Source: Nocardia sputorum
Lineage (GTDB): Bacteria > Actinomycetota > Actinomycetes > Mycobacteriales > Mycobacteriaceae
Assembly (NCBI RefSeq): GCF_027924405.1
Contig: NZ_AP026978.1
Span: 1,922,001-1,986,000, forward strand
Direction of reading: 5' to 3'
Length of the DNA stretch: 64,000 bases
The notes beneath the pieces are model-generated. The model was given only the letters and a program-made list of their open reading frames with translations, was not told the DNA's origin and searched no databases. Within the stretch, counting starts at the first letter, position 1. Each line of letters starts with the position of its first letter. This document shows, piece after piece, positions 9,161 through 17,718 of this stretch. A program made the translations under genes and the position numbers.

Positions 9161-9182
9161 AAACCGCTCTGAGCAGCGGTTT
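9161..9182. terminator. hairpin between methyltransferase gene and sigB
   Basis: AAACCGCT and AGCGGTTT pair perfectly around a six-base loop. On the minus strand the hairpin follows the methyltransferase stop (9279) by about 97 bases and precedes the sigB promoter. It therefore probably isolates stress-induced sigB transcription from readthrough. Confidence 0.6.
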
Positions 9183-9278
9183 TCGCCCCTCTCGTCTGAG
9201 AAGTTCCTGAGAAGCGCCGCAGCGGGGGGACGTTCCCCGGCCAGGACCTGCACCGGCCGGCGCGCGGTTGTCGTGCGC

Positions 9279-10796
9279 TCACACGGGCTCGATCAATCCG
9301 TGCCGCACCAGCCCGGTGACCACGGACAACGCGTCGGCGGCGAACTCGGCGCGCACCTCGTCGGCTCCGTGGGCGAGCGCCAGCAGTTCGATCAGCTCGT
9401 ACAACGGCAGGCCGTCGGCGCGCATTCCCGCCAGCAGCGAGATAGTGACCTCATCCACTTCGTGCTGCCAGCGGGGACCGTCGCCGCGATGCAGCCGCGC
9501 CACCTCCGGCGTCCACCCCTCGGCGCCCCGCAGATACACCCGCTCCAGCGCGGTCGCCGGGTTCACGGCGAAACGTGAAGACCACGCAAGGTTTTCGTCC
9601 GCCGCGACCGCTCGCAGCCAGGCCGAGCGCTCGAAGTAGCGCACGGCCTCGTCGCCGAGCGGATCATCGAAACCGTGGGTGAGATCCTCGGCCAGAAGTT
9701 CGGTCGGCCCGTCGATGGCGCGCAGGTAGACGAACCCGAATCCGATTCCCTCGACGTCGGCGGCCTCGAAGGCGTCCAGCCAGCGCTCGGCACGGGCCTG
9801 CGCGTCCGGATCGCGCGGGTCCGCGCCCGCGTCGCGCAACCAGGTGCCCACATACAGCGCGGGGTCGGCCACGTCTCGTTGCACCACCCAGGCATCCACG
9901 CCGTGTGCGGGCAACCAGGACGAGACGCGCCCGCGCCAGTCCTCGTCCTCGGCATGGATCCACGCGGCCAGCATGGCGGCCGTGCCGCCCGGGACGAGCA
10001 GATCGGCGGCCTGGGAGATGACCAACTTGCTGGCGCCGTCGAGCGCGAGGCCGGAGTCGCGGTAGGTGTGCTCGACGCGCCCCGGGCCCACCACGAAGGG
10101 CGGATTGGCCACCACCTGGTCGAAGCGCCTGCCCCGCACGGGCTCGAACCAGGAACCCTCCACCAGTTCGATGTCCAGCTCGTTGAGCGCCGCGGTGGCC
10201 TCGGCCAGCCACAACGCCCGGGGGTTCACGTCGGTGGCGGTGACGCGCTGTGCGTAGGAGGCGGCGTGCACCGCCTGCACACCGCAACCGGTGCCGAGGT
10301 CGAGCACGGTGCCGACCGGCCGGGTGGGGGTGGCGCGCAGCAGCGAGAGGGAGGCGTGGCCGACGCCGAGGACGTGATTCTCGGTCAGGGTGCGGCGGTG
10401 CATCGAATCGTCGAGATCGGACAGGACCCAGCGCGTGCCCGCGCCCGCGTCCAGCGGCCGCAGGTCCAGTGCCGCCCGCACCTGGTCGCCGTCGCGCTCC
10501 AGTAGCCCCGCGGCGACCGCACGGTCGATCTGCACGGGCGCCAGCGCCGTGGCGACCTCCCGCTCGGGCAGGGCATCGCCGAGCAGCAGCAGGCGGATCA
10601 GCGTGCCCAGTTCGCCGGCCGCGCGTGCGGCTCGGCGCACCGGCACCGGCTCCGAGCGGCCCAGTGCCGCGTGCGCGTCGCCGAGTACCGCGAGCAGGGT
10701 GTCGGCGTCGTAGCCCACCCTGGTCAGTGCGGTTCGCAGATCCGGGCACAGCGCGGTGAGCAGCGATCCGGTGGTCGTCGATCGGTTCGTAGGCAC
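9279..10796 (-). CDS. Class I SAM-dependent methyltransferase (NPPF motif)
   Basis: This is a 505-residue protein. An N-terminal part of about 170 residues without a recognisable motif precedes a Rossmann methyltransferase domain. The SAM motif I is VLDLGTGCGVQAVH, motif II is ATDVNPRAL, and the catalytic motif VANPPFVVGP is typical of N-methyltransferases acting on planar nitrogens (RsmC, PrmC/HemK and DNA adenine enzymes). The remaining C-terminal part carries no motif I can name. Orthologues appear to sit near sigB in related actinobacteria. The substrate could be rRNA, a release factor or a small molecule, and the sequence does not decide. Confidence 0.82.
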   Translation of the reverse strand: MPTNRSTTTGSLLTALCPDLRTALTRVGYDADTLLAVLGDAHAALGRSEPVPVRRAARAAGELGTLIRLLLLGDALPEREVATALAPVQIDRAVAAGLLERDGDQVRAALDLRPLDAGAGTRWVLSDLDDSMHRRTLTENHVLGVGHASLSLLRATPTRPVGTVLDLGTGCGVQAVHAASYAQRVTATDVNPRALWLAEATAALNELDIELVEGSWFEPVRGRRFDQVVANPPFVVGPGRVEHTYRDSGLALDGASKLVISQAADLLVPGGTAAMLAAWIHAEDEDWRGRVSSWLPAHGVDAWVVQRDVADPALYVGTWLRDAGADPRDPDAQARAERWLDAFEAADVEGIGFGFVYLRAIDGPTELLAEDLTHGFDDPLGDEAVRYFERSAWLRAVAADENLAWSSRFAVNPATALERVYLRGAEGWTPEVARLHRGDGPRWQHEVDEVTISLLAGMRADGLPLYELIELLALAHGADEVRAEFAADALSVVTGLVRHGLIEPV

Positions 10797-10869
10797 ACCG
10801 GTACTCTGCCACCGCGGCCGCCGGACGCGGATCGGGTGGCGGCTGTGCGGGCCTCGCGGGCGGGTTCGA

Positions 10870-11613
10870 TCAGACTCCGTTGGGGTCGCGTCCGGTGACG
10901 CAGTAGAGCGCGTCCCCCGGATCGCTCAGGACGATCCAGTGCTCGTGTCGTTCCACCACGGTCGCGCCGAGTGACTCGTGCCATGCGGCGGTCGCTTCGA
11001 CATCGCTCGCGGCCAGGTCGACATGGGCGCTCGTGGGGCGGTCCTCGCCGAGGCGCTGCAGCAGCAGGTGCGCGGGAAGCTGGGTGTCCGCGGAGCGCAG
11101 CCGGGCGAATTCCGGCCGCCTCCCGGATTCGTAGGTCCACCCGGTCAGCAGCTTCCAGAAGCGGGTCTCCACCTCGTGGTCGGTAGGACCGATATCGAGG
11201 CACACCTGGTCCAGTCGCGACAGCGTGCCGTCCGGGGCCCGCACGGCGGGCGCGGGCGTGCTCGTCGCGCGGCCGCTGGGCGTCAGGCAGAACGTCTGGC
11301 CACCGGGGGAGCGCAGCACGGCGTAGTCCGGGTGGTTCGCGACCAGTTCGGCGCCCAGGTCGAGCGCTGTGCGAACGGCGGAGGGGATGTCGTCGACGTC
11401 CAGGTCGAGGTGCACACCGCCGAGACCGGTCACCGCCTGCATCTTGACACTGGCGGCGGCGAACAGCGCGGGGTCGGGCAACAAGGTGAGGAATTCGTCG
11501 TTCACGCCGCGCCGAGGGGAGAGTTCGGTGCCGGTGACCGTGGACCAGAACTTGGCGCAGTCGTCGAAACGCTGCGTCGGGCGGTCCAGGAAGACCCAGA
11601 TCCACCGAATCAT
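10870..11613 (-). CDS. Two-domain VOC (glyoxalase-like) protein
   Basis: The 247-residue protein contains two tandem vicinal-oxygen-chelate domains, each with the paired beta-alpha-beta-beta-beta modules. Examples are GGVHLDLDVDDIPSAV in the first half and SAHVDLAASDVEATAAW in the second. Such duplicated glyoxalase_6-type proteins are abundant in actinobacteria and few have known substrates. The ATG at 11613 is favoured because AGGAG lies five bases upstream; the longer open frame toward 12405 is the antisense of the MFS gene. It is divergent from the MFS transporter, and the two share a 190-base promoter region. Confidence 0.85.
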   Translation of the reverse strand: MIRWIWVFLDRPTQRFDDCAKFWSTVTGTELSPRRGVNDEFLTLLPDPALFAAASVKMQAVTGLGGVHLDLDVDDIPSAVRTALDLGAELVANHPDYAVLRSPGGQTFCLTPSGRATSTPAPAVRAPDGTLSRLDQVCLDIGPTDHEVETRFWKLLTGWTYESGRRPEFARLRSADTQLPAHLLLQRLGEDRPTSAHVDLAASDVEATAAWHESLGATVVERHEHWIVLSDPGDALYCVTGRDPNGV

Positions 11614-11803
11614 GTTCACTCCTGTCTTGTCGCCCGCGACGAACCATGTCCGGTCGATCGGGTGCGCGAGGCTCGATGCGACCCTAGGTACGCGTGCCCG
11701 CGTTGTCGAGAAAATACCGCCGCTCCCGCGTTTGGCAGGAATTCGTCGGTATATGGCGTTCCAGTCACTCGTTGCGCATGCATGGTTCCGGCACGCTCGT
11801 CGG

Positions 11804-13108
11804 ATGACCGAACTGCAGACGCCGCACCCGACTCCCCTCGACGCCCCGCCGAGCCGGCGCTTGCATCCGGCGTGGCTGGTCGCGGGCGTCGGCTTCGTCG
11901 CGCTGCTGGGCGCCGCCGGATTCCGGTCGGTGCCCAGCGTCCTGATGGATCCGCTGCACGAGGAGTTCGGCTGGTCGCACGGAACCATCGGGACGGCCGT
12001 CTCGCTGAATCTCCTGCTGTACGGGTTGATCTCGCCGTTCGCCGCCGCGCTGATGGATCGGTTCGGCATCCGCCGGGTGGTGGCCTGCGCGTTGCTGCTG
12101 GTCGCGGCGGGCAGCGGGCTGACGGTGTTCATGTCCCAGCCGTGGCAGCTGGTGCTGACCTGGGGTCTGCTGGTCGGGATCGGTGTGGGTTCGATGTCGA
12201 TGCCGTTCGTCGCCACGATCACCGGGCGGTGGTTCGTGCGACAGCGCGGTCTGGTCACCGGCGTGCTCACCGCCGCGGGCGCGACCGGACAGCTGGTCTT
12301 TCTTCCGGTGGTGTCGGCGCTGGCGCAGGCGCACGGCTGGCGGCTGCCGTCGCTGATCGTCGCGGGCGCGGCGCTGGCCGTGGCGCCGCTGGTGCTGTTG
12401 TTCATCCGGGACTATCCGAGCGACCTGGGCGTGCGGGCCTACGGCGCCGAGCCGGACAGCGCAGTCGGTCTCCGGGTACCCGCCGCCGGTGGCGCGTCGC
12501 GCGCGCTCACGGTGCTCGCCGCGATCGCCCGCCGTCCCGGATTCTGGTTGCTCGCGGGCGGATTCGCGGTCTGCGGCGCGTCGACCAACGGGTTGGTCGG
12601 TACCCATTTCGTCACCGCCGCGCACGACCACGGCATGCCGCCCACCACCGCGGCGAGCCTGCTGGCCGTCGTCGGCGTCTTCGACGTCGCGGGCACCATC
12701 GCCTCGGGCTGGCTGACCGACCGGACCGATCCGCGCTACCTGCTGATCGGCTACTACATGCTGCGCGGGCTGTCGCTACTGATCCTGCCCGCCCTGCTCG
12801 GGCCGGATACGCGGCCGAGCCTGTGGGTGTTCATCGTCTTCTACGGCCTGGACTGGGTGGCCACGGTGCCGCCGACGGTCGCGCTGTGCCGCGAACTGTT
12901 CGGCGCCGACGGCCCCGTCGCGTTCGGCTGGGTGTTCGCCGCTCACCAGATCGGCTCGGCGGTGGCGGCCACCGGCGCAGGCGTCATCCGTGACGTCCAG
13001 GGCGACTACGACCTCGCCTGGTACCTGGCGGGCGGTCTGTGCGGCGCCGCCGCCGTGATGTCGGCGGTCGTCCGCCGTGCTCCGGCACCGGCCCCCGGCG
13101 TGCGGTGA
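11804..13108 (+). CDS. MFS transporter (oxalate/formate antiporter-like)
   Basis: This is a 434-residue major facilitator with about twelve hydrophobic segments. The first starts at LHPAWLVAGVGFVALLG. The loop 2-3 signature is AALMDRFGIRRVV, and GRWFVRQRGLVTGVLTAAGA is characteristic of the monocarboxylate/oxalate-formate antiporter subgroup. The start is the ATG at 11804, which gives the usual short cytoplasmic head; the upstream frame is antisense to the VOC gene. The substrate is unknown. A small organic anion is the family-based guess. Confidence 0.87.
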   Translation: MTELQTPHPTPLDAPPSRRLHPAWLVAGVGFVALLGAAGFRSVPSVLMDPLHEEFGWSHGTIGTAVSLNLLLYGLISPFAAALMDRFGIRRVVACALLLVAAGSGLTVFMSQPWQLVLTWGLLVGIGVGSMSMPFVATITGRWFVRQRGLVTGVLTAAGATGQLVFLPVVSALAQAHGWRLPSLIVAGAALAVAPLVLLFIRDYPSDLGVRAYGAEPDSAVGLRVPAAGGASRALTVLAAIARRPGFWLLAGGFAVCGASTNGLVGTHFVTAAHDHGMPPTTAASLLAVVGVFDVAGTIASGWLTDRTDPRYLLIGYYMLRGLSLLILPALLGPDTRPSLWVFIVFYGLDWVATVPPTVALCRELFGADGPVAFGWVFAAHQIGSAVAATGAGVIRDVQGDYDLAWYLAGGLCGAAAVMSAVVRRAPAPAPGVR

Positions 13109-13127
13109 GCGGGCCTCGCCCGAGCCG

Positions 13128-13547
13128 TCAGTTGTCGATGGCGTTGTGCGGGCGCGACTCGATGGCCGTGCGCGGCCGGTCCCAGCGACTGGGCTCGTCC
13201 TTGCGGCGCGGCGGGCGATCGTTCGCGATCAGCACCGCGATCCACGGGAGCGGGATCGACGCGACGATGATCAGGATCGACAACAGGGGATTGCCGAACG
13301 CGCTGTAGGCGACCGCGGCGAGGACCAGGCACGGTATGCGGAACGCCATGATGATCGTGTAGCGGCGCACGCGAGCGCGGTGCTGATCCTCCAGCGAAGG
13401 CGCCGCTTCGGTGATCAGCGCCGGGTGTTTGTCGTCACTGCCTGGGAAGTATCCGGGGGAACGGCGGGGCTGCGTCGGCATCGTCACGTCGGGGTGCTCT
13501 TCGCGGTCGCGGCCGTCGGCGGATGGGGAATCGCCGTTCTGCTGCAT
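13128..13547 (-). CDS. DUF3099 domain membrane protein
   Basis: The protein has about 139 residues. The DUF3099 signature is ALITEAAPSLEDQHRARVRRY, followed by two closely spaced membrane helices (IPCLVLAAVAYSAF and LLSILIIVASIPLPWIAVLIA) and a charged C-terminal tail. DUF3099 proteins are small actinobacterial membrane proteins of unknown function that commonly sit near sigB and DUF3039 genes. The ATG at 13547 was chosen; one at 13586 would add 13 residues. Confidence 0.82.
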   Translation of the reverse strand: MQQNGDSPSADGRDREEHPDVTMPTQPRRSPGYFPGSDDKHPALITEAAPSLEDQHRARVRRYTIIMAFRIPCLVLAAVAYSAFGNPLLSILIIVASIPLPWIAVLIANDRPPRRKDEPSRWDRPRTAIESRPHNAIDN

Positions 13548-13674
13548 ACCCCGAGTCTTCCACTCGCGGTCCGGGCGCGCACACACCGCGGTCGGGTTCC
13601 GATCCGGAATCGCGGTGATCCGGGACGCGCCCCGTGGTCAACCCGGTTTCTCCTGATGCGGCATCATGGAATGC

Positions 13675-13911
13675 GTGAGCACCGACACCATCGTTCGCCC
13701 GGATACGACGACCGACGAGACGACGGGCGACGACACCCCGAAGTTCTTCCACTACGTGAAGAAGGACAAGATCGCCGAGAGCGCCGTGATGGGCACCCAC
13801 GTGGTCGCGCTGTGCGGCGAGGTCTTCCCGGTGACCCGCTCGCCCAAGCCCGGCTCTCCGGTGTGCCCGGAGTGCAAGAAGGTCTACGACGGCCTACGCA
13901 AGGGCGACTGA
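13675..13911 (+). CDS. DUF3039 domain zinc-ribbon-like protein
   Basis: This is a small acidic-to-basic protein of 78 residues in the DUF3039 family. A conserved HVVALCG and a C-terminal VCPECK (CxxC) together offer the H/C set for one zinc site. The GTG at 13675 gives the family-typical N-terminus MSTDTIVRP; an ATG at 13666 is also possible. It diverges from the DUF3099 gene and converges, with only six bases between stops, on the YihY gene. Orthologues are conserved across actinobacteria and the function is unknown. Confidence 0.85.
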   Translation: MSTDTIVRPDTTTDETTGDDTPKFFHYVKKDKIAESAVMGTHVVALCGEVFPVTRSPKPGSPVCPECKKVYDGLRKGD

Positions 13912-13917
13912 CGGGTC

Positions 13918-15060
13918 CTACTCGCCCGGCGCTGACCCCGCTTTTCGCAGCTCGAGCATGGTGCGCGAGCCGTCGGGGCCGGCCTCGTCGCGGCCCTCGG
14001 CGGCCTCGTTCGGGTCTGCCGTGTCCTCGTCGTCGGCGCCGTTCTCGCCGCGTACCTGGTTGGCGATCCACTCCTTCACCTGCTCCATGCGCGTCGCCCG
14101 GGCGGGCCAGAACTCCTGCACCGCCGCGTTGAACTCCGCGCCCAGGATCACCGCGAAGCCGAGGAAGAACGTGAACAGCAAGAACGCGATCGGCGTCGCC
14201 AGCGCGCCGTAGGTGACGCCGGTGCGGGTGACCCAGGAAAGGTAGCGGCGCAGCACGTCGCTGGCCGCCATGAAGAACACCCCGGCCACCAGCGCCCCGC
14301 CGAAGAGGCGGTGCCAGGGCAGCGAGGTGTGCAGCGCCAGCTTGTACAGGGTGGTGAGCCCGACGATCAGCAGCAGGCCGACGCCCGGGTAGTAGAAGAA
14401 ATCCAGCAGTTGCAGTCCGGTCGCCCGCCACGCGCCGGGCAGCACCCGCCCGATCAGCGTCGGCCCCAGCGCCACCAGCGGCAGGATGAACACCGCCGCC
14501 ACCAGGAACAGCACGTACAGCAGCAGGGCGAAGATGCGCTGCCACACCGGGTGCCGCGCGTCCTGCTGGTCGTGCGCCTCCACGATCGAGTCGACGAATG
14601 TGGCCATCGCCGACGAACCGGCCCACAGCGACAGCACGAAACCCACCGACACCACCGCGCCGCGCCCGCGTCCGAGGACGTCCTGCACCGTGGGCTCGAT
14701 CAGGTCGGACACCACGTTGGCGCTGAACAGGTCCCGGCTGAACGCGATGATCTTGGACTCGACGATCTGCACGGTGTCCGGGCCGAACCATTCGCCGACG
14801 TAACCGAGGCTGCCGAGCACCCCGAGCAGCAGCGGGGCCAAGGAGAGCGTCTGCCAGAACGCCGCCGCGGCGGACTTGGCGAAGATGGAGTCCGCCCAGG
14901 CCTTCTCCGCCACGCGCACGATCAGCGCCGTGGCCCGTCTCCCCGCCACCGAGGCCCGCGCGCCCGCGCGGTCGGCCCATCCAGGGGCGTGCGCGGCGGC
15001 GCGGGTCGACGGTGCGTCGGTCCGCGGCGGATCGCCCGGGAGGGCGCGGTGCTCGGTCAT
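13918..15060 (-). CDS. YihY/BrkB family inner-membrane protein
   Basis: The protein has about 380 residues, with a cytoplasmic N-terminal helix bundle and roughly six membrane segments. Family hallmarks include AAAFWQTLSLAPLLLGVLGSLGY near residue 60, VALGPTLIGRVLPGAWRATG in the middle, and GVTYGALATPIAFLLFTFFLGFAVILGAEFNAAV near the end. The C-terminal tail of about 45 residues is strongly acidic. The family was once called ribonuclease BN, but that assignment is not accepted and its transport or envelope role is unresolved. The ATG at 15060 was chosen; an alternative lies at 15096. Mycobacteria carry a homologue (Rv2707) in the same neighbourhood. Confidence 0.85.
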   Translation of the reverse strand: MTEHRALPGDPPRTDAPSTRAAAHAPGWADRAGARASVAGRRATALIVRVAEKAWADSIFAKSAAAAFWQTLSLAPLLLGVLGSLGYVGEWFGPDTVQIVESKIIAFSRDLFSANVVSDLIEPTVQDVLGRGRGAVVSVGFVLSLWAGSSAMATFVDSIVEAHDQQDARHPVWQRIFALLLYVLFLVAAVFILPLVALGPTLIGRVLPGAWRATGLQLLDFFYYPGVGLLLIVGLTTLYKLALHTSLPWHRLFGGALVAGVFFMAASDVLRRYLSWVTRTGVTYGALATPIAFLLFTFFLGFAVILGAEFNAAVQEFWPARATRMEQVKEWIANQVRGENGADDEDTADPNEAAEGRDEAGPDGSRTMLELRKAGSAPGE

Positions 15061-15228
15061 CGTGCTTACAGCATCGCGCACTTCGGCGATCCGCATCGGG
15101 CTGTGCGCGCGACGTGTCGGTGCGCATCGGGTGAACTCCCAGCGTCCCGGCCGACGGCCGTGTGATGCCCATCGCGACCGCCGCGTCGGTTTGGCGACAC
15201 GCCGTGCCGGGCCGCTAGGGTCGTCTGC

Positions 15229-17004
15229 GTGACTGGGTCGGGTGGCGCCGCTGTGGCGGGAGAAGCGGAGACGCCGGGCGATTCGACAAGGGTGAGCACC
15301 GCCGTCGGCGGCTCCCTCCGCGCCTGGCAGCGACGTGCGCTGACGAAGTATCTGGCCACCAAGCCGCGGGACTTCCTCGCCGTGGCCACCCCGGGCGCGG
15401 GCAAGACCACCTTCGCGCTGCGCGTGGCCGCCGAACTGCTGGCCGACCGCACCGTGGACCAGATCACCGTGGTCGCGCCGACCGAGCACCTCAAGCACCA
15501 GTGGGCGCAATCCGCCGCGCGCACGGGGATCGCACTGGACTCGCGGTTCTCCAACTCCACCGGCGGCACCTCGGGGGACTATCACGGTGTCGTGGTCACC
15601 TACGCCCAGGTGGCCGCGCACCCTTCTCGCCATCGCGTGCGCACCGAGAACCGCAGGACGCTGGTCATCCTCGACGAGATCCACCACGCGGGAGACGCGA
15701 AGAGCTGGGGTGACGCGACGGCCGAGGCGTTCGGCGACGCCACCCGCCGCCTCGCGCTGACCGGTACCCCGTTCCGCAGCGACGACAGTCAGATTCCGTT
15801 CGTCGTCTACGAGCCCGACGAGTCCGGTTTCCCGAAGTCCCGCGCCGACCACACCTACGGCTACGCCGAGGCTCTCGCCGACGGCGTGGTGCGGCCGGTG
15901 GTCTTCCTGGCCTATTCCGGCGAGGCGCACTGGCGCGACAGCGCGGGCGAGGAGTATTCCGCGCGCCTCGGCGAGCCGCTGAACGCCGAGCAGACCGCGC
16001 GGGCCTGGCGCACCGCGCTCGACCCGGCGGGCGACTGGATCTCCGCCGTGCTGCGCGCCGCCGACATCCGGCTGCGCCAGAAGCGCGCCTCCGGCATGCC
16101 CGACGCGGGCGGCCTGGTGATCGCCACCGACCAGGACCGTGCCCGTGACTACGCCGAACTGCTGGAACACATCTCGGGTGAGAAGCCCGCGCTGGTGCTC
16201 TCCGACGACCCGGCCTCCTCCAGCCGCATCGCCGAGTTCAGCAGGAGCACCCAACCCTGGATGGTCGCGGTCCGCATGGTGTCCGAGGGCGTCGACGTGC
16301 CGCGCTTGGCCGTCGGGGTGTACGCGACCAGCGCCTCCACCCCGCTGTACTTCGCGCAGGCGATCGGGCGGTTCGTGCGCGCCCGCAAGTCCGGCGAGAC
16401 CGCGACCGTGTTCCTGCCGTCGGTGCCGGTGCTGCTGGATCTGGCCGCGCAGCTGGAGTTGCAGCGCGACCACGTCATCGGCAAGCCGCACCGGGAGAAG
16501 AACGGCCTCGACGACGAACTGCTGATCGAGGCCAACAAGCAGCAGGACGAGCCGGGCGAGCAGGAGAAGTCGTTCGTCGCGCTGGCCGCCGACGCCGAGC
16601 TCGACCAGGTGATCTACGACGGGTCCTCGTTCGGCACCGCGACCTTCGCCGGCAGCGACGAGGAAGCCGACTATCTGGGGATTCCGGGGTTGCTGGACGC
16701 CGAGCAGATGCGCGCGCTGTTGCGCGAGCGGCAGGCCAAGCAGGTCGCCGAGCGCAGTGTGCCCGCGCCCGTCCCCGATCCCGGCGCCCAGGTGGCAGGC
16801 GCGGCGGAGCGCGTCGCCACGGCCGATCGGCTCGGCGAATTGCGGCGCGAACTCAACAGCCTGGTGGCGATGCATCACCATCGCACCGGCAAGCCGCACG
16901 GCGTGATCCACGGCGAGCTGCGCCGGGAGTGTGGTGGCCCGCCGACCGCGCTGGCCTCGGCCGACCAACTCAACGAGCGCATCGCCGCGTTGCGCCGGAA
17001 GTAG
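15229..17004 (+). CDS. Superfamily II DEAD/DEAH-box helicase
   Basis: This is a 591-residue SF2 helicase/translocase. Motif I (Walker A) is ATPGAGKTTF near residue 50. Motif II is LDEIHHAGD, a DExH variant, motif III lies in LTGTPFRSDD, and motifs V-VI occupy ASTPLYFAQAIGRFVRARK. Its core resembles the XPB/ResIII group found in actinobacteria. The C-terminal 150 residues, including a histidine-rich AMHHHRTGK segment, form an accessory domain I cannot name. The gene starts with GTG and is divergent from the YihY gene. A role in DNA repair or unwinding is likely but not specified by the sequence. Confidence 0.88.
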   Translation: MTGSGGAAVAGEAETPGDSTRVSTAVGGSLRAWQRRALTKYLATKPRDFLAVATPGAGKTTFALRVAAELLADRTVDQITVVAPTEHLKHQWAQSAARTGIALDSRFSNSTGGTSGDYHGVVVTYAQVAAHPSRHRVRTENRRTLVILDEIHHAGDAKSWGDATAEAFGDATRRLALTGTPFRSDDSQIPFVVYEPDESGFPKSRADHTYGYAEALADGVVRPVVFLAYSGEAHWRDSAGEEYSARLGEPLNAEQTARAWRTALDPAGDWISAVLRAADIRLRQKRASGMPDAGGLVIATDQDRARDYAELLEHISGEKPALVLSDDPASSSRIAEFSRSTQPWMVAVRMVSEGVDVPRLAVGVYATSASTPLYFAQAIGRFVRARKSGETATVFLPSVPVLLDLAAQLELQRDHVIGKPHREKNGLDDELLIEANKQQDEPGEQEKSFVALAADAELDQVIYDGSSFGTATFAGSDEEADYLGIPGLLDAEQMRALLRERQAKQVAERSVPAPVPDPGAQVAGAAERVATADRLGELRRELNSLVAMHHHRTGKPHGVIHGELRRECGGPPTALASADQLNERIAALRRK

Positions 17005-17010
17005 CCCGCG

Positions 17011-17613
17011 TCATCCGGCCGGGGCGGGCCAGGCGGCCATGGCACAGTCGATGGACGCGGTGAGTTCCGCCAGCGACGCCCCGTCCCGCGCCTGGATGGA
17101 CAGCCCGTAGAGGACCGTGGTGTAGAAACCGGCTAGCGCCGCGCTGTCGGTGCCTTCCGGCAGGTCGCCCTCGGCGACGCCGCGTTCGAGCCGTCGCCGG
17201 ATGTCTTCGGTCGTCTCGCGGCGCTTGTCGACCAGGAAGTCGCGGATGCTCGTGTTGCGTGTGGTGTAGGTGGAGCCGGCGAGCACGACCATGCACCCGT
17301 GCGGCTTGTCCTCCTCGGTATACGCCTTCGCGTTGTCGCGCAGCATCGCCTCGACGGCCGCCCGCGCGGTCGGCTCCTCGCGCAGCGCGCGGGCGGTGTA
17401 GCCGCCGTCGGTGTGCCCGTAGAGTTCGACGGCCGCGCGGAACAACGCCTCCTTGCCGCCGAACGCGGCGTAGAGGCTGGGCGAGTTGATCCCCATCGCG
17501 GCGGTGAGGTCGCTCATCGAGGCGCCCTCGTAGCCGTGCTCCCAGAACACCTCCATGGCACGGTGCAACGCCTCGGCGCGATCGAAGGCGCGCGGTCGTC
17601 CCCGTTCAGCCAT
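17011..17613 (-). CDS. TetR/AcrR family repressor of the adjacent SDR gene
   Basis: This is a 200-residue TetR-type regulator. The N-terminal helix-turn-helix spans about residues 10-55, with the recognition part MGINSPSLYAAFGGKEALF typical of the YcdC/AcrR-like subgroup. The C-terminal ligand/dimerisation domain contains HGCMVVLAGST, a motif frequent in regulators of quinone- or aldehyde-responsive oxidoreductases. It is transcribed divergently from an SDR gene. The 105 bases between them hold two copies of a palindromic element that probably are its operators, so it likely represses both itself and the SDR gene until a substrate-like ligand binds. Confidence 0.9.
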   Translation of the reverse strand: MAERGRPRAFDRAEALHRAMEVFWEHGYEGASMSDLTAAMGINSPSLYAAFGGKEALFRAAVELYGHTDGGYTARALREEPTARAAVEAMLRDNAKAYTEEDKPHGCMVVLAGSTYTTRNTSIRDFLVDKRRETTEDIRRRLERGVAEGDLPEGTDSAALAGFYTTVLYGLSIQARDGASLAELTASIDCAMAAWPAPAG

Positions 17614-17625
17614 CCCGACCCTTTC

Positions 17626-17641
17626 TGTGTCGATCGTTAAA
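17626..17641. promoter_or_regulatory. TetR operator copy 1
   Basis: TGTGTCGATCGTTAAA lies 13 bases from the TetR start. Its first ten bases are the exact reverse complement of the last ten bases of copy 2, and 13 of 16 positions agree with that copy reversed. Confidence 0.6.
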
Positions 17642-17649
17642 TATACCCC

Positions 17650-17655
17650 TTGACA
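17650..17655 (+). promoter_or_regulatory. candidate -35 element for the SDR gene
   Basis: A perfect TTGACA occurs between the two operator copies. The AT-rich stretch at 17679-17690 could supply the -10 region but is spaced farther than optimal, so the promoter call is tentative. Confidence 0.35.
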
Positions 17656-17684
17656 CCGTCGCGGGGGATGCGCTTGGCTATTTA

Positions 17685-17700
17685 TGTATTGATCGACACA
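17685..17700. promoter_or_regulatory. TetR operator copy 2
   Basis: TGTATTGATCGACACA is itself an imperfect 16-bp palindrome of the form TGTnTnGATCnAnACA. It ends 18 bases before the SDR start, where a bound repressor would block initiation. Together with copy 1 it brackets the TTGACA. Confidence 0.65.
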
Positions 17701-17718
17701 AAATTTGGAGGAGTAGCG

